Shown piece by piece: positions 1 to 8,668 of a stretch of 64,000 bases of DNA (the first letter of the stretch is position 1; the number at the start of each line of letters is the position of its first letter). Origin of the DNA: Thalassobacillus sp. CUG 92003 (GTDB taxonomy: Bacteria; Bacillota; Bacilli; Bacillales; Halobacillaceae); NCBI RefSeq assembly GCF_013618635.1, contig NZ_JABLSJ010000004.1:310001-374000 (forward strand). Reading direction: 5' to 3'. Below the pieces are notes generated by a model. It saw only the letters and a program-made list of their open reading frames with translations. It was not told the origin of the DNA and made no database searches. The position numbers and the translations under genes were made by a program.

Positions 1-370
1 GGAACGATATCGATTGAGCGCGCAGCTGACGCAATAGCTGAAGATTTTCAGTGGTCGCTTTTTCTCCCATTTGAGTAAGAAGACGCGCTAAACCGTCCGC
101 ATCCTGAGTTAATGCTTGTTGAGATACTACTTTTAAATGGAGGGATTGAGCGGTCGATTGCACCTGGAAAAAATAAGAATTCCCACTGTTTAACGGGGTT
201 TCTAATACAGCCTTTATTTCATTTCCAGCTATAGTGACTACCGCCTGGTTGTTCGGCAAAAGTTTCTGAACTTTACCAGAAACAAGTTGACCAGGCTTCA
301 GTTTAGTAACCCCTTTTGTATCGATAGCATGATGAAGGGATTTGAATAATCCAGCTGCAGACGCTTGCAC
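1..370 (-). CDS. ylqG: YlqG-like protein, N-terminal part (runs off window)
   Basis: The reading frame is open from position 370 to the window edge, about 123 codons. A GTG start is preceded by GGAGGTGA; an ATG two bases upstream is in another frame. After a short variable N-terminus comes a stretch around residues 25-60 beginning KPGQLVSGKVQKLLPNNQAV, followed by a small beta-rich region with FFQVQS. This resembles the N-terminus of B. subtilis YlqG, a protein of unknown function, and the position directly after rnhB is the same as in B. subtilis. It starts 16 bases after the rnhB stop, so the two are probably co-transcribed. No function is proposed. Confidence 0.7.
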   Translation of the reverse strand, partial: MQASAAGLFKSLHHAIDTKGVTKLKPGQLVSGKVQKLLPNNQAVVTIAGNEIKAVLETPLNSGNSYFFQVQSTAQSLHLKVVSQQALTQDADGLARLLTQMGEKATTENLQLLRQLRAQSISF

Positions 371-385
371 ATTCTCACCTCCAAA

Positions 386-1159
386 TTAACCGAGCAGGAG
401 GGCCACCGGTGAAAAACTTTTGCGATGATAAGGTGAAGCTCCTTGCTTTTGCAGAGCTTCCAAGTGTTTTTTCGTTCCATATCCTTGATTCGTGTGAAAA
501 TGATAGCCAGGGAATTCCTTATCAGCTTCGTTCATTATACGATCCCGCGTTACTTTTGCAAGGACGCTCGCAGCCGCGATTGACACACTTCTTTGATCCC
601 CTTTAACCAGGCAATGTTGTTCACAGGCCGCCTCAGGTAAATGCATGGCATCCACTAACAGACAATCAGGCGCGCTCCCCATATTTTCGATAGCTTCATT
701 CATCGCCCGTTTTGTCGCCTCATAAATATTAATGCGATCTATGGTCCTATTATCGACAATTCCGATGCCAAACGCTTCAGCATGCTGTGTAATCTCTTCA
801 AAATAAAATTCCCTTGCTGCGAGCGATAGTTGTTTAGAATCATAAAGACCCGCCAAGTAATAGTCGGAAGGCAGTATCACGCTTGCAGCCACTACAGGGC
901 CAGCCAACGGCCCCCGTCCTGCCTCATCAATCCCTGCTACACGCAGCTTCCCTTCTTCATGCAGACCTTGTTCAAACATCATCATGTCTTGGTAGAGTTG
1001 TTTCAAGTGCTCAGCTTGCTGTTTCCTTTTTTCATGTTGGCGGACAAGCGTTTGGACGCCTTTCCGGTGATCGGTAGTCAATTGTATATATGTAGCTTCA
1101 TCGAACATATCATGTTCTAAGTAATATTTGATTTCACGAATGGACATATCGCCGCTCAT
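386..1159 (-). CDS. rnhB: Ribonuclease HII
   Basis: RNase HII cuts the RNA strand of RNA-DNA hybrids and removes ribonucleotides misincorporated into DNA. The 257-residue protein has the family length for Bacilli, including the roughly 70-residue N-terminal extension. The signature GIDEAGRGPLAGPV supplies D78 and E79, and further acidic residues of the metal site are D170 (LLVDAM) and D188 (KGDQRSVSIAAAS). The start is supported by AGGAGG 13 bases upstream. It follows rbgA after a terminator and is followed closely by ylqG. Confidence 0.96.
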   Translation of the reverse strand: MSGDMSIREIKYYLEHDMFDEATYIQLTTDHRKGVQTLVRQHEKRKQQAEHLKQLYQDMMMFEQGLHEEGKLRVAGIDEAGRGPLAGPVVAASVILPSDYYLAGLYDSKQLSLAAREFYFEEITQHAEAFGIGIVDNRTIDRINIYEATKRAMNEAIENMGSAPDCLLVDAMHLPEAACEQHCLVKGDQRSVSIAAASVLAKVTRDRIMNEADKEFPGYHFHTNQGYGTKKHLEALQKQGASPYHRKSFSPVALLLG

Positions 1160-1386
1160 CTTGTTTCACGCCTCCTTTATATATATCGGATTATTTCCTG
1201 ACTGTTTAAGATGCCTATGAAAAAAGCCTCTCAAATTGCATAAGCTTTCCACAATGAAATAAAATGATTTGGATCAATCATGACGAGGCTCCCAAAAGAG
1301 AAGGATATCGGCGTGCCCCCGCAGGAAAGCGCGTCTTTCCCCCGCTGATACCGCACATCCCCATAGTACCACCACTTAACAAAACC

Positions 1387-1420
1387 AAAAAAGTGCAGAT
1401 CGTGGCGCCGACCTGCACTT
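1387..1420 (-). terminator. Rho-independent terminator after rbgA
   Basis: On the minus strand AAGTGCAGGTCG pairs with CGATCTGCACTT around a six-base loop and runs into six T. The stem touches the rbgA stop codon. Confidence 0.8.
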
Positions 1421-2277
1421 CAATAACTTATACTACCTTCTGGCTCTTCAAAGCTGATGCCGCCGAGTTTACCCGTTCGAAGGTCTTGTAAAATGACTTG
1501 GGCCGTTTTTTCAAGATTGACACGGCCACCGCTCTCAAGACAACCGCGTTTTGATCCGATGCTTTCAAACGCCAATTCAATATCGTCAACATCGGCTAGG
1601 CCGTAACGCTGCTTTAGCGCATCGGGATAACGGCTATTTAGCTTATTCAATACATAAGCAGCCACATCCTCAACCGGTACAATTTGCTCTTTGATGGTAC
1701 CTATCGCGGCAAGTCTGTAGCCGACTTCTTCGTCTTCAAACTTGGGCCATAAAATGCCAGGTGTATCCAATAAATCAAATTGATTTTTAACTTTGATCCA
1801 TTGCTGTTTCTTTGTTACACCTGGTTTATCCCCTGTTTCAGCCATATTTCTGTTAGCCAGTCGATTGATTAAAGTGGATTTGCCGACATTGGGGATACCT
1901 AATATGACCGCCCGCGCTGGTCGGGGCCGAACACCTTTCGCTCTTAACTTGTCCAACTTTTCCTGACCGAGATGCCGAGCCGACGCTATGACGTTTTGTA
2001 AATCCTTCTTATCCTGAACATTGATCGCCACCGCTTCGCAATTATGCGTGTGATAATGTTCAATCCATTCAGATGTAACATGGCTATCGGCTAAATCCCG
2101 CTTCATTAAAACCATTAATTTCGGCTTAGATTGTAACATATCTTGGAGCATCGGGTTTTGTGTCGATTCGGGTGCTCTGGCATCTACCAGTTCAATTACA
2201 AAATCCACCTGCTTCAGTTTATCTGACACTTCTCGTTTTGCCTTAGCCATATGGCCAGGAAACCATTGTATGGTCAT
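1420..2277 (-). CDS. rbgA: Ribosome biogenesis GTPase A (YlqF/RbgA)
   Basis: Circularly permuted GTPase needed for late assembly of the 50S subunit. The protein begins MTIQWFPGHMAKAKREVSDK, the family signature. The G1 loop is GIPNVGKSTLINR near residue 125 and G3 is DTPGILWPKF. The C-terminal rRNA-binding helical domain is present. I chose the ATG at 2277 because it matches the family N-terminus and lies six bases from AGGGTGA; an upstream GTG at 2286 would add three residues. The usual G4 motif NKxD reads MKRD here (see findings). It lies ten bases downstream of lepB in the same unit. Confidence 0.95.
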   Translation of the reverse strand: MTIQWFPGHMAKAKREVSDKLKQVDFVIELVDARAPESTQNPMLQDMLQSKPKLMVLMKRDLADSHVTSEWIEHYHTHNCEAVAINVQDKKDLQNVIASARHLGQEKLDKLRAKGVRPRPARAVILGIPNVGKSTLINRLANRNMAETGDKPGVTKKQQWIKVKNQFDLLDTPGILWPKFEDEEVGYRLAAIGTIKEQIVPVEDVAAYVLNKLNSRYPDALKQRYGLADVDDIELAFESIGSKRGCLESGGRVNLEKTAQVILQDLRTGKLGGISFEEPEGSISY

Positions 2278-2287
2278 CATAATCACC

Positions 2288-2839
2288 CTAGTTCAAATAG
2301 CGGATGCGGTTGAAAGGAAAATAAACGAATTGAGCTTCTCCCACAATCTGTTCATAAGGTATAAGACCGAGCATCCTGCTATCTGTGGAATTGTTGCGGT
2401 TATCTCCTAATACGAGCACATATCCCTCCGGAATCGTGTCTTCCGTTGTACCCGGCAATCCCTCTAACGTAAAATCCCTGGTCAGGACGTTGCCATTAGA
2501 AAGACCATTTTTACGCTCTTCGAGAAAAGGTTCATCTACTGGTTCGCCATCAATGAATAATTGATCGTTGGAAACAGATACATGTTCACCAGGCAAACCG
2601 ATCACCCGTTTGATATAATCTTTGTCGGCAGTCGCATGGAATACCACAATATCAAAACGATCCGGCTCTCCGATCATATAATTGACTTTGTTAACGATGA
2701 GGTGATCACCGTTATGAAGGGTCGGAAGCATGGAAGGACCCTCAACGACTACGGGAGCGAATAATAAGATGCGTACAACCACGGCCAGAAGAATAGCGAT
2801 GAATAATGCCTTCAGCCAATCAATCCATTTATTTCCCAC
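2288..2839 (-). CDS. lepB: Signal peptidase I
   Basis: Membrane-bound protease that removes signal peptides from secreted proteins. At 183 residues it has the size of the Bacillus Sip enzymes. One N-terminal membrane segment (about residues 8-30) is followed by EGPSMLPTL with nucleophile S36, by DYIKRVIGLPGE with general base K77, and by the conserved GDNRNNSTDSR. The start is GTG preceded by GAAAGGA; no better start was found. It lies between rplS, from which it is separated by a terminator, and rbgA, with which it is probably co-transcribed. Confidence 0.95.
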   Translation of the reverse strand: MGNKWIDWLKALFIAILLAVVVRILLFAPVVVEGPSMLPTLHNGDHLIVNKVNYMIGEPDRFDIVVFHATADKDYIKRVIGLPGEHVSVSNDQLFIDGEPVDEPFLEERKNGLSNGNVLTRDFTLEGLPGTTEDTIPEGYVLVLGDNRNNSTDSRMLGLIPYEQIVGEAQFVYFPFNRIRYLN

Positions 2840-2870
2840 ACCGCCCCGTCCTTTCTATTTCTATGCTAGC

Positions 2871-2902
2871 AAAAAAGGAGCTTGACTATAGCAAGCTCCT
2901 TT
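2871..2902 (-). terminator. Terminator after rplS
   Basis: Minus strand AAAGGAGCTTG, a seven-base loop, CAAGCTCCTTT, then a run of T. It lies between rplS and lepB. Confidence 0.85.
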
Positions 2903-2912
2903 CGACTTTGAC

Positions 2913-3257
2913 TTAAATGATTTCTTTAATACGTGCAGCTTTTCCGCGCAAGTTACGTAGATAGTACAACTTGGCTTGACGGACTTTACCGCGACGGGCA
3001 CGTTCAATCTTCGCGATACGCGGTGAATGCAATGGGAACGTACGCTCAATACCAACACCGTAAGAAATTTTACGAACGGTGAATGTTTCGCTGATTCCAC
3101 CATTTTGGCGTTTGATAACCACACCTTCAAATACCTGGATACGCTCACGGCTGCCTTCAACAACCTTCACGTGGACTTTGACTGTATCACCAGGACGAAA
3201 TTGAGGGTGGTCCGTGCGCAACTGTTCCTTTGTGATGTCATTAATCAACTGTTGCAT
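2913..3257 (-). CDS. rplS: 50S ribosomal protein L19
   Basis: L19 sits at the 30S-50S interface. The 114-residue length and the run [20 protein letters not shown], then [19 protein letters not shown], are typical throughout. GGAAGGAG precedes the ATG. It follows trmD after about 110 bases that carry a possible promoter, and it has its own terminator, so it can be expressed apart from the genes upstream. A ribosomal leader is known upstream of rplS in some Bacilli, but I cannot confirm one here. Confidence 0.97.
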   Translation of the reverse strand: MQQLINDITKEQLRTDHPQFRPGDTVKVHVKVVEGSRERIQVFEGVVIKRQNGGISETFTVRKISYGVGIERTFPLHSPRIAKIERARRGKVRQAKLYYLRNLRGKAARIKEII

Positions 3258-3351
3258 GTCATTTCACTCCTTCCAAACTAATGCTCTTGCCTGCTAAGAG
3301 ACAGCGGAACATCGTTTTCTAGCTTAAACCGAATGCTTAAGCACGAATTAT

Positions 3352-3380
3352 AATATACCATAAACTTTATCCATCATCAA
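3352..3380 (-). promoter_or_regulatory. Possible sigma-A promoter for rplS
   Basis: Minus strand TTGATG, 17 bases, TATATT. The -35 lies inside the end of trmD. A nearby TATAAT in another register has no -35. Confidence 0.4.
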
Positions 3381-4119
3381 GGTCATGCTTGTGATTTTCC
3401 AACTTTTGAAGCCACTCGTTTTCTTGTTCCGTCAGCGATCGGTTAAGCAAAAGATCGCTTCGCCGCTCGAACGTTCGTTTAACAGATTGATAGTGCCGCC
3501 ATTCATCGATTTTAGCATGGTTCCCTGATCGCAAAACATCGGGCACAGTCCACCCTCTGAAATCAGCCGGCCGGGTATAATGCGGGTGTTCTAACAGCCC
3601 ATTTGAAAAAGAGTCCAGGGAAGCTGACTGATCATTGCCCAGCACGCCAGGCAGCAGGCGAATGACAGCATCCATCATCACCATCGCGCCAAGTTCTCCG
3701 CCGGTTAAAACGTAATCCCCAATCGAAAGTTCATCCGTCACGAGGTGTTGCCTGATGCGTTCGTCATACCCTTCGTAATGACCGCAAATGAAAATCAAGT
3801 GGTCTTCCTCAGCCAATTCTTCCGCCTTCTGTTGTGTGAACGTGCTGCCTTGAGGAGACAGCAGAATGACCCGCGGTTTGGACGCTCTTTGCTGTTGTAC
3901 GTGTTCGACTGCATCAAATATCGGCTGTGGTGTCAACACAAGTCCGGCTCCGCCTCCATAAGGGTAGTCATCCACTTTGTTATGTTTGTTTTCCGTATAA
4001 TCTCGAAAATTGACATACTGGTAACTGAAGGCGCTTTGCTCCTGTGCCCGTTTCAAAATGGATGATTGCAAAACGCCTTCAAACATCTCCGGAAACAACG
4101 TAAGTACATCAATATGCAT
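3367..4119 (-). CDS. trmD: tRNA (guanine-37-N1)-methyltransferase
   Basis: TrmD transfers a methyl group from S-adenosylmethionine to G37 of tRNAs with G at position 36, preventing +1 frameshifting. The protein (250 residues) starts [17 protein letters not shown], has [12 protein letters not shown] near residue 60 and the trefoil-knot SAM site [14 protein letters not shown] near residues 130-150, followed by [11 protein letters not shown]. The ATG overlaps the rimM stop (TAATG), indicating translational coupling in the rpsP-trmD unit. Confidence 0.97.
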   Translation of the reverse strand: MHIDVLTLFPEMFEGVLQSSILKRAQEQSAFSYQYVNFRDYTENKHNKVDDYPYGGGAGLVLTPQPIFDAVEHVQQQRASKPRVILLSPQGSTFTQQKAEELAEEDHLIFICGHYEGYDERIRQHLVTDELSIGDYVLTGGELGAMVMMDAVIRLLPGVLGNDQSASLDSFSNGLLEHPHYTRPADFRGWTVPDVLRSGNHAKIDEWRHYQSVKRTFERRSDLLLNRSLTEQENEWLQKLENHKHDLDDG

Positions 4120-4649
4120 TAGTCCAACAGCCCCTCTATTGGATCAATGGTAATGACTTGAGCCTTTGTATCGATATCTTTCACGACATCCTCGATGAAG
4201 GGTAGTAAGAGCTCGTGGCTGCCTTCTCTTTCCACAACCCATACATCGTTTGCTCCCGGTGTCAAAATCTCCTTGATGACCCCTATTTTTTCGCCATTCA
4301 CATGGTAGACGTCGCAACCTATGATTTCATGAAAGTAAAATTCATCTTCTTGCAACTCTTGAAGTTGATTTTCGGATACCTTTAGCATGCCATCTTTATA
4401 CGCTTCAACATCATTGATGGAATGATGATCTTCAAAGGTGAGCAAATCAAACCCTTTATGAAATCTATGATTGGAAATCGTCAAAGCTGCTGGTTCATGT
4501 CCATCCTTCATCAAATACAACAGCTGCCCCGGCTGAAAGCGTTCGTCAAAATCAGTGATCCGGTGTACTTTCACTTCGCCCTTAACGCCGTGAGTATTGA
4601 TAATTTTCCCTACATTATACATGGTTTGCCTATCCGTCATATGCCTCAT
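4119..4649 (-). CDS. rimM: Ribosome maturation factor RimM
   Basis: RimM binds ribosomal protein S19 and helps mature the 30S head. The N-terminal barrel begins [18 protein letters not shown] and the C-terminal PRC-barrel contains [12 protein letters not shown] and [13 protein letters not shown]. The length (176 residues) is normal. The start at 4649 overlaps the ylqD stop as TAATG; a second in-frame ATG three codons later cannot be excluded. It lies between ylqD and trmD, the order seen in B. subtilis. Confidence 0.95.
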   Translation of the reverse strand: MRHMTDRQTMYNVGKIINTHGVKGEVKVHRITDFDERFQPGQLLYLMKDGHEPAALTISNHRFHKGFDLLTFEDHHSINDVEAYKDGMLKVSENQLQELQEDEFYFHEIIGCDVYHVNGEKIGVIKEILTPGANDVWVVEREGSHELLLPFIEDVVKDIDTKAQVITIDPIEGLLD

Positions 4650-5035
4650 TACCTCGCTCGAATCACGATGCCATCTTTCACGACAATCGCTTGATCATCC
4701 ATAACATCTTGCCACAGGTCACCTTCAACTACCTCAACAATAACCTCTACTTCATCCGTCTCAAGTTCACTGCCGTCAGGAAGCTCGTTCAACTGTTTCA
4801 GCTGATAGTCCAGCCACCTCATTTGATCTTTCCGCTTACTGAGCTCACGCGAAAATCTCTTTCTCACTTCTTCTCTCGATACCCCGGGTTTCCGCTCCAG
4901 TTTCTTTTGCTCAAATGCCAATTGGCGGCATTCATTCTCGTAACGGGTATTCCGTTCCTGAAATTTTTGCTGTAGCTTAGTTCTGCTATCCGGGGTTAAC
5001 ACTTGCTTAACAGGAATGCGTCTAACAATTTGCAT
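4649..5035 (-). CDS. ylqD: YlqD family protein
   Basis: Conserved Bacillus protein of unknown function, always beside rimM. The 128-residue product begins MQIVRRIPVKQVLTPDSR, followed by a long charged helical region (about residues 20-85, probably a coiled coil) and a short beta-rich C-terminus ending VVKDGIVIRAR. I chose the ATG at 5035 because AGGAAGG lies five bases upstream and the family starts here; the frame stays open for 51 more codons upstream with no family similarity. A terminator-like hairpin separates it from khpA. Confidence 0.85.
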   Translation of the reverse strand: MQIVRRIPVKQVLTPDSRTKLQQKFQERNTRYENECRQLAFEQKKLERKPGVSREEVRKRFSRELSKRKDQMRWLDYQLKQLNELPDGSELETDEVEVIVEVVEGDLWQDVMDDQAIVVKDGIVIRAR

Positions 5036-5080
5036 GAACCTTCCTGCCTCTCTGCTACGATCACATTTATTAACCATGGT

Positions 5081-5107
5081 AAAAAAGGGAAAGGTCGCCC
5101 TCTCCCT
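5081..5107 (-). terminator. Terminator-like hairpin between khpA and ylqD
   Basis: Minus strand AGGGAGAGG, loop GCGA, CCTTTCCCT, then five more T. A nine-pair stem with a GNRA-type loop and T-run begins five bases after the khpA stop. Confidence 0.65.
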
Positions 5108-5111
5108 TGCA

Positions 5112-5339
5112 TTACATAATATCCAAATAAACGCGTTTTTCAGAATCGGATGCTGCCGCATAAACAACGGTACGAATCGCTTTGGCAATTCTCCCGTTTT
5201 TCCCGATCACCTTACCGACATCATCCTCGTTAACCGTCAAGTGATAAACCTGTTTATGGTTTTCTTCCTTGACCGCCACTTCCACATCATCGGGATGATC
5301 TACAAGAGGCGTGACAATCGTTTCGATTAAGGCTTTCAT
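5112..5339 (-). CDS. khpA: RNA-binding KH domain protein KhpA
   Basis: Small single-domain KH protein that in Gram-positive bacteria pairs with KhpB (Jag/EloR) and affects RNA levels and cell-wall growth. All 75 residues form the KH domain; the RNA-gripping GxxG loop is GKNG within VGKVIGKNGRIAKAIRTVV. It lies 14 bases downstream of rpsP and almost abuts a terminator, so an rpsP-khpA message is likely. Confidence 0.93.
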   Translation of the reverse strand: MKALIETIVTPLVDHPDDVEVAVKEENHKQVYHLTVNEDDVGKVIGKNGRIAKAIRTVVYAAASDSEKRVYLDIM

Positions 5340-5353
5340 GATATCACACTACT

Positions 5354-5626
5354 TTACTTAGAAGTTTTTTTGTCGTGAAATTGCTTCATGATGCCTTCTT
5401 TTGTGAATAGATTACGTACTGTATCGCTTGGCTGAGCACCGTCAGACATCCAGTTCATTGCTTTATCTGCGTCTATATCCACTTCCACAGGGTTAGCGAC
5501 TGGGTTGTATGTCCCGATTTGCTCAATGAAACGTCCATCACGTGGAGAACGTGAATCTGCTACTACTACACGATAGTACGGGTTACGCTTTGCTCCCATA
5601 CGTTTTAGGCGAATTTTTACTGCCAT
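5354..5626 (-). CDS. rpsP: 30S ribosomal protein S16
   Basis: S16 is an assembly protein of the 30S body. The protein begins [20 protein letters not shown] and contains [19 protein letters not shown]; it has 90 residues. The ATG at 5626 has GGAGGTG eight bases upstream; an ATG three codons earlier lacks a site. It is the first gene of the rpsP-khpA-ylqD-rimM-trmD unit and has its own strong promoter. Confidence 0.97.
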   Translation of the reverse strand: MAVKIRLKRMGAKRNPYYRVVVADSRSPRDGRFIEQIGTYNPVANPVEVDIDADKAMNWMSDGAQPSDTVRNLFTKEGIMKQFHDKKTSK

Positions 5627-5672
5627 ATTTAGCACCTCCGTTAATTTTCATAAATGCATTACACAAGTTTAA

Positions 5673-5701
5673 ATTTTAGCAGATGATTAATTATGTGTAA
5701 A
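5673..5701 (-). promoter_or_regulatory. Sigma-A promoter for rpsP
   Basis: Minus strand TTTACA, 17 bases, TAAAAT, about 45 bases before the rpsP start and just after the ffh stop. Confidence 0.7.
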
Positions 5702-5712
5702 GGATTTTTACA

Positions 5713-7056
5713 TTACATAAAAGGAAGGTTCATTCCCTTGCCTTTTTTCCCTTTTTGCATCCCATTCATCTGTTTCATCATTTTCTTCATTTCTTCAAAC
5801 TGTTTTAATAAGCGGTTCACTTCGGATACCGACGTACCTGATCCTTTAGCAATTCTTTTTTTTCGGCTGGCATTCATCAAGGATGGATCCTGCCGTTCGT
5901 GCTTCGTCATGGATTTAATGATCGCTTCAACATGCACCAGCTGTTTATCATCAAGCGAAACATTTTTCAACCCCTTCATTTTGTTCGCGCCAGGTATCAT
6001 ACCGACCAATTCATCAAGCGGGCCCATATTTTTCACTTGATCCATCTGCTCTAAGAAATCATCAAACGTAAAGGAAGCAGAGCGCATTTTCGATTCGAGT
6101 TCTTTTGCCCGTTTCTCATCGACTTGATCTTGCGCTTTTTCGATTAAGGTGAGCATGTCGCCCATTCCTAAAATGCGGGAGGCCATCCGCTCAGGGTGGA
6201 AGGGTTCCAATTCATCCAGTTTTTCCCCCATCCCTGCGAATTTGATCGGTTTATCCGTGACTGCTTTAATGGATAAAGCCGCTCCGCCCCGGGTATCACC
6301 GTCCAACTTGGTCAAGATGACACCGGAAATGTCGAGCTGCTCGTTAAAGCTCTCTGCAACATTTACCGCATCCTGTCCGGTCATCGAGTCAACGACAAGG
6401 AAAATTTCATCAGGCGTGGTCAACTGCTTAATTTGTTGCAGTTCATCCATCAACTCATGGTCTACATGCAAACGTCCTGCTGTATCAATGATGACATAGT
6501 CCTGATGGTCCTCTTTTGCCTGGGCGATCCCTTCCCTGGCAATATCAACCGGATTCGCATCTGTTCCTTTTTCAAAAACGGGCAGGTCCAGTTCTGTTCC
6601 GACTGTTTTCAACTGATCGACTGCTGCAGGGCGGTACACGTCTGCCGCTACCAGCAAAGGACTGCGATTTTGCTTCTTTCGCAAGTGATTCGCTAATTTA
6701 CCCGTCGTAGTCGTCTTACCTGCACCTTGAAGGCCGACCATCATAATAACGGTTGGAGGTTTGGAAGCGACAGCGATTTTACTTTCATCGCCTCCCATTA
6801 AATCAGTCAGTTCTTCCTTAACTACTTTGATGACCTGCTGGCCCGGCGTTAAGCTCTCCATGACTTCCTGGCCAACAGCGCGCTCACGGACGCGCTTTAC
6901 AAAATCTTTCACTACTTTAAAGTTGACGTCTGCCTCAAGGAGGGCAAGACGGACTTCCCGGGTCATTTCCTTTACATCTTGTTCGGTCACTTTCCCTTTG
7001 CCTTTGATCTTTTGGATCGTCCCTTGCAAACGGTCAGACAAACCTTCAAATGCCAT
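5713..7056 (-). CDS. ffh: Signal recognition particle protein Ffh
   Basis: The SRP54 GTPase binds signal sequences of nascent membrane proteins and delivers ribosomes to FtsY. The 447 residues comprise an N-terminal helical bundle, the G domain with GLQGAGKTTTTGKLA near residue 107, DTAGRLHVD and TKLDGDTRGGAALS, and a methionine-rich M domain ending in MKKMMKQMNGMQKGKKGKG, which binds SRP RNA and signal peptides. It lies 13 bases after ylxM, as in B. subtilis. Confidence 0.98.
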   Translation of the reverse strand: MAFEGLSDRLQGTIQKIKGKGKVTEQDVKEMTREVRLALLEADVNFKVVKDFVKRVRERAVGQEVMESLTPGQQVIKVVKEELTDLMGGDESKIAVASKPPTVIMMVGLQGAGKTTTTGKLANHLRKKQNRSPLLVAADVYRPAAVDQLKTVGTELDLPVFEKGTDANPVDIAREGIAQAKEDHQDYVIIDTAGRLHVDHELMDELQQIKQLTTPDEIFLVVDSMTGQDAVNVAESFNEQLDISGVILTKLDGDTRGGAALSIKAVTDKPIKFAGMGEKLDELEPFHPERMASRILGMGDMLTLIEKAQDQVDEKRAKELESKMRSASFTFDDFLEQMDQVKNMGPLDELVGMIPGANKMKGLKNVSLDDKQLVHVEAIIKSMTKHERQDPSLMNASRKKRIAKGSGTSVSEVNRLLKQFEEMKKMMKQMNGMQKGKKGKGMNLPFM

Positions 7057-7069
7057 AGAAGGAGCCCTC

Positions 7070-7399
7070 CTATTCTAAGTCTTGTAATTGTTTGAGATAG
7101 TGCATCATCGGATGATCGACTTGAGCTTTGGAAAGCTCATGGTGCATCTTATCAAGCAGACTCTGACGCTCTTGAAACTTCTCATACAGATTCAACTTTT
7201 GTTCATATTCTTCCAACATAGCTTCTGTACGGCGAATATTATCGTAAACCGCTTGTCTCGACACATCATACGTTTCAGAGATCTCTCCGAGCGAATAGTC
7301 TTCCAAATAGTATAATTCCATATAGTTACGCTGTTTCGAGGTGAGCAATGTTTGATAGAAATCAAACAGGTAATTGACACGTGTTGTCTTTTCCAGCAC
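7070..7399 (-). CDS. ylxM: YlxM, UPF0122 helix-turn-helix protein
   Basis: Small DNA-binding-type protein (109 residues) co-transcribed with ffh in many Firmicutes; in streptococci it modulates SRP activity. It starts [19 protein letters not shown] (first residue read as Met) and carries a sigma-70 region-4-like helix-turn-helix, [21 protein letters not shown] chose the GTG at 7399, eight bases after AAGGAG and matching the family N-terminus; another GTG three codons upstream overlaps the ribosome-binding site. Confidence 0.93.
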   Translation of the reverse strand: MLEKTTRVNYLFDFYQTLLTSKQRNYMELYYLEDYSLGEISETYDVSRQAVYDNIRRTEAMLEEYEQKLNLYEKFQERQSLLDKMHHELSKAQVDHPMMHYLKQLQDLE

Positions 7400-7441
7400 G
7401 GCAACCACTCCTTGTTAAGTGAAATGCCTTTACATATAAAG

Positions 7442-7471
7442 ATATTACAGAATAAAGTCTGCTTGTGTCAA
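7442..7471 (-). promoter_or_regulatory. Sigma-A promoter for ylxM-ffh
   Basis: Minus strand consensus TTGACA, 18 bases, TAATAT in the 83-base gap between ftsY and ylxM. Confidence 0.7.
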
Positions 7472-7482
7472 GCACTAGGCTT

Positions 7483-8655
7483 TTATTTTTCCTCTTCATA
7501 TTCTTCCACCATGTCAGCGAATAGTCCGTAGACAAATGCATGAGGATCAAACATTTCCAAATCGGAAACTTTTTCACCGAGACCCACCATTTTCACGGGA
7601 ATCTCCATTTCATTACGAATGGCGAGTACGATCCCGCCTTTTGCTGTGCCATCCAGCTTCGTGAGGACGATTCCGGACACGTTAGTGGCTTCGCTGAACG
7701 TTTTAGCTTGACTCATGGCGTTCTGGCCAGTGGTAGCATCCAATACGAGTAACACTTCATGAGGGGCGCCCGGGACTTCACGTTCGATGACCCGTTTCAC
7801 CTTTGCAAGTTCATTCATCAAATTGACCTTGTTTTGCAGCCTGCCCGCTGTATCACACAAGAGGACGTCCGCATTTTTGGATTGCGCAGAACGAATGCCA
7901 TCATAAATGACCGCGGCTGGGTCACTGCCGGCAGCATGCTTAACGACATTGACGCCAACGCGTTCTCCCCACACGTCCAGTTGTTCAATAGCACCTGCCC
8001 GGAACGTATCACCAGCAGCTAAGGTCACTTTCTTTCCTTCTTGTTTAAGTTTATGAGCCATTTTACCAATTGTGGTCGTTTTCCCGACACCATTCACGCC
8101 GACCACAAGAATGATACTTAAACCGTCTGGATTCAACGTCAGTTCCTCTGTCTCCCCGCTTTGATCGTCACCATAATAGATGTCGACCAATTTTTCAGAG
8201 ATCACTTCTTTCACCATTTCTGTGTCTTTAATGTTGCGACGTTTCACTTCCATTTTCAATTCATCAATCATGTCCATGACCGTGTTGACACCAACATCTG
8301 CTGAAATTAGAACTTCTTCTAAATCCTCGAAGAAATCTTCATCGACAGTACGGTACTTTGCTACAAGATCATTGATTTTACCAGAAAAAGAGGAACGTGT
8401 TTTTTCAAGTCCTTTTCTGAATTTCAGTGCAATGCCTTCTTGTTCCGCTGCTTCTTCGGCTTCGGACAGCTCCTCATGAACCTCTCCATCTGGCTCCTCC
8501 ACATCGAACGAAGAGGAGGTCGACTCCGTTTCCTGAGTTTCATTCGCCAACGTCTGCTCTTCGTTGTCTTCCTGGGTAGTTGTATCATCTGTCGCCTGCT
8601 CATGTTCATCGTGTTCTTTTACGAACTTATCTTTTAGTTTTTTAAAAAAACTCAT
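7483..8655 (-). CDS. ftsY: Signal recognition particle receptor FtsY
   Basis: Membrane-associated GTPase that docks Ffh-bound ribosomes at the translocon. The 390 residues begin with a basic tip (MSFFKKLKDKFVK) and a very acidic region of about 75 residues, then the NG domain with GVNGVGKTTTIGKMAHKL, DTAGRLQNKVNLM and TKLDGTAKGG. The acidic N-terminal region is longer than in B. subtilis FtsY. It lies 13 bases after smc, and rnc-smc-ftsY order is conserved in Bacilli. Confidence 0.97.
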   Translation of the reverse strand: MSFFKKLKDKFVKEHDEHEQATDDTTTQEDNEEQTLANETQETESTSSSFDVEEPDGEVHEELSEAEEAAEQEGIALKFRKGLEKTRSSFSGKINDLVAKYRTVDEDFFEDLEEVLISADVGVNTVMDMIDELKMEVKRRNIKDTEMVKEVISEKLVDIYYGDDQSGETEELTLNPDGLSIILVVGVNGVGKTTTIGKMAHKLKQEGKKVTLAAGDTFRAGAIEQLDVWGERVGVNVVKHAAGSDPAAVIYDGIRSAQSKNADVLLCDTAGRLQNKVNLMNELAKVKRVIEREVPGAPHEVLLVLDATTGQNAMSQAKTFSEATNVSGIVLTKLDGTAKGGIVLAIRNEMEIPVKMVGLGEKVSDLEMFDPHAFVYGLFADMVEEYEEEK

Positions 8656-8668
8656 CGTATCGTCCTTT

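Noticed and set aside
3258-3366. Ribosomal L19 leader upstream of rplS
   Set aside because: The position is right, but I could not match the conserved fold by eye; a covariance-model search would decide.
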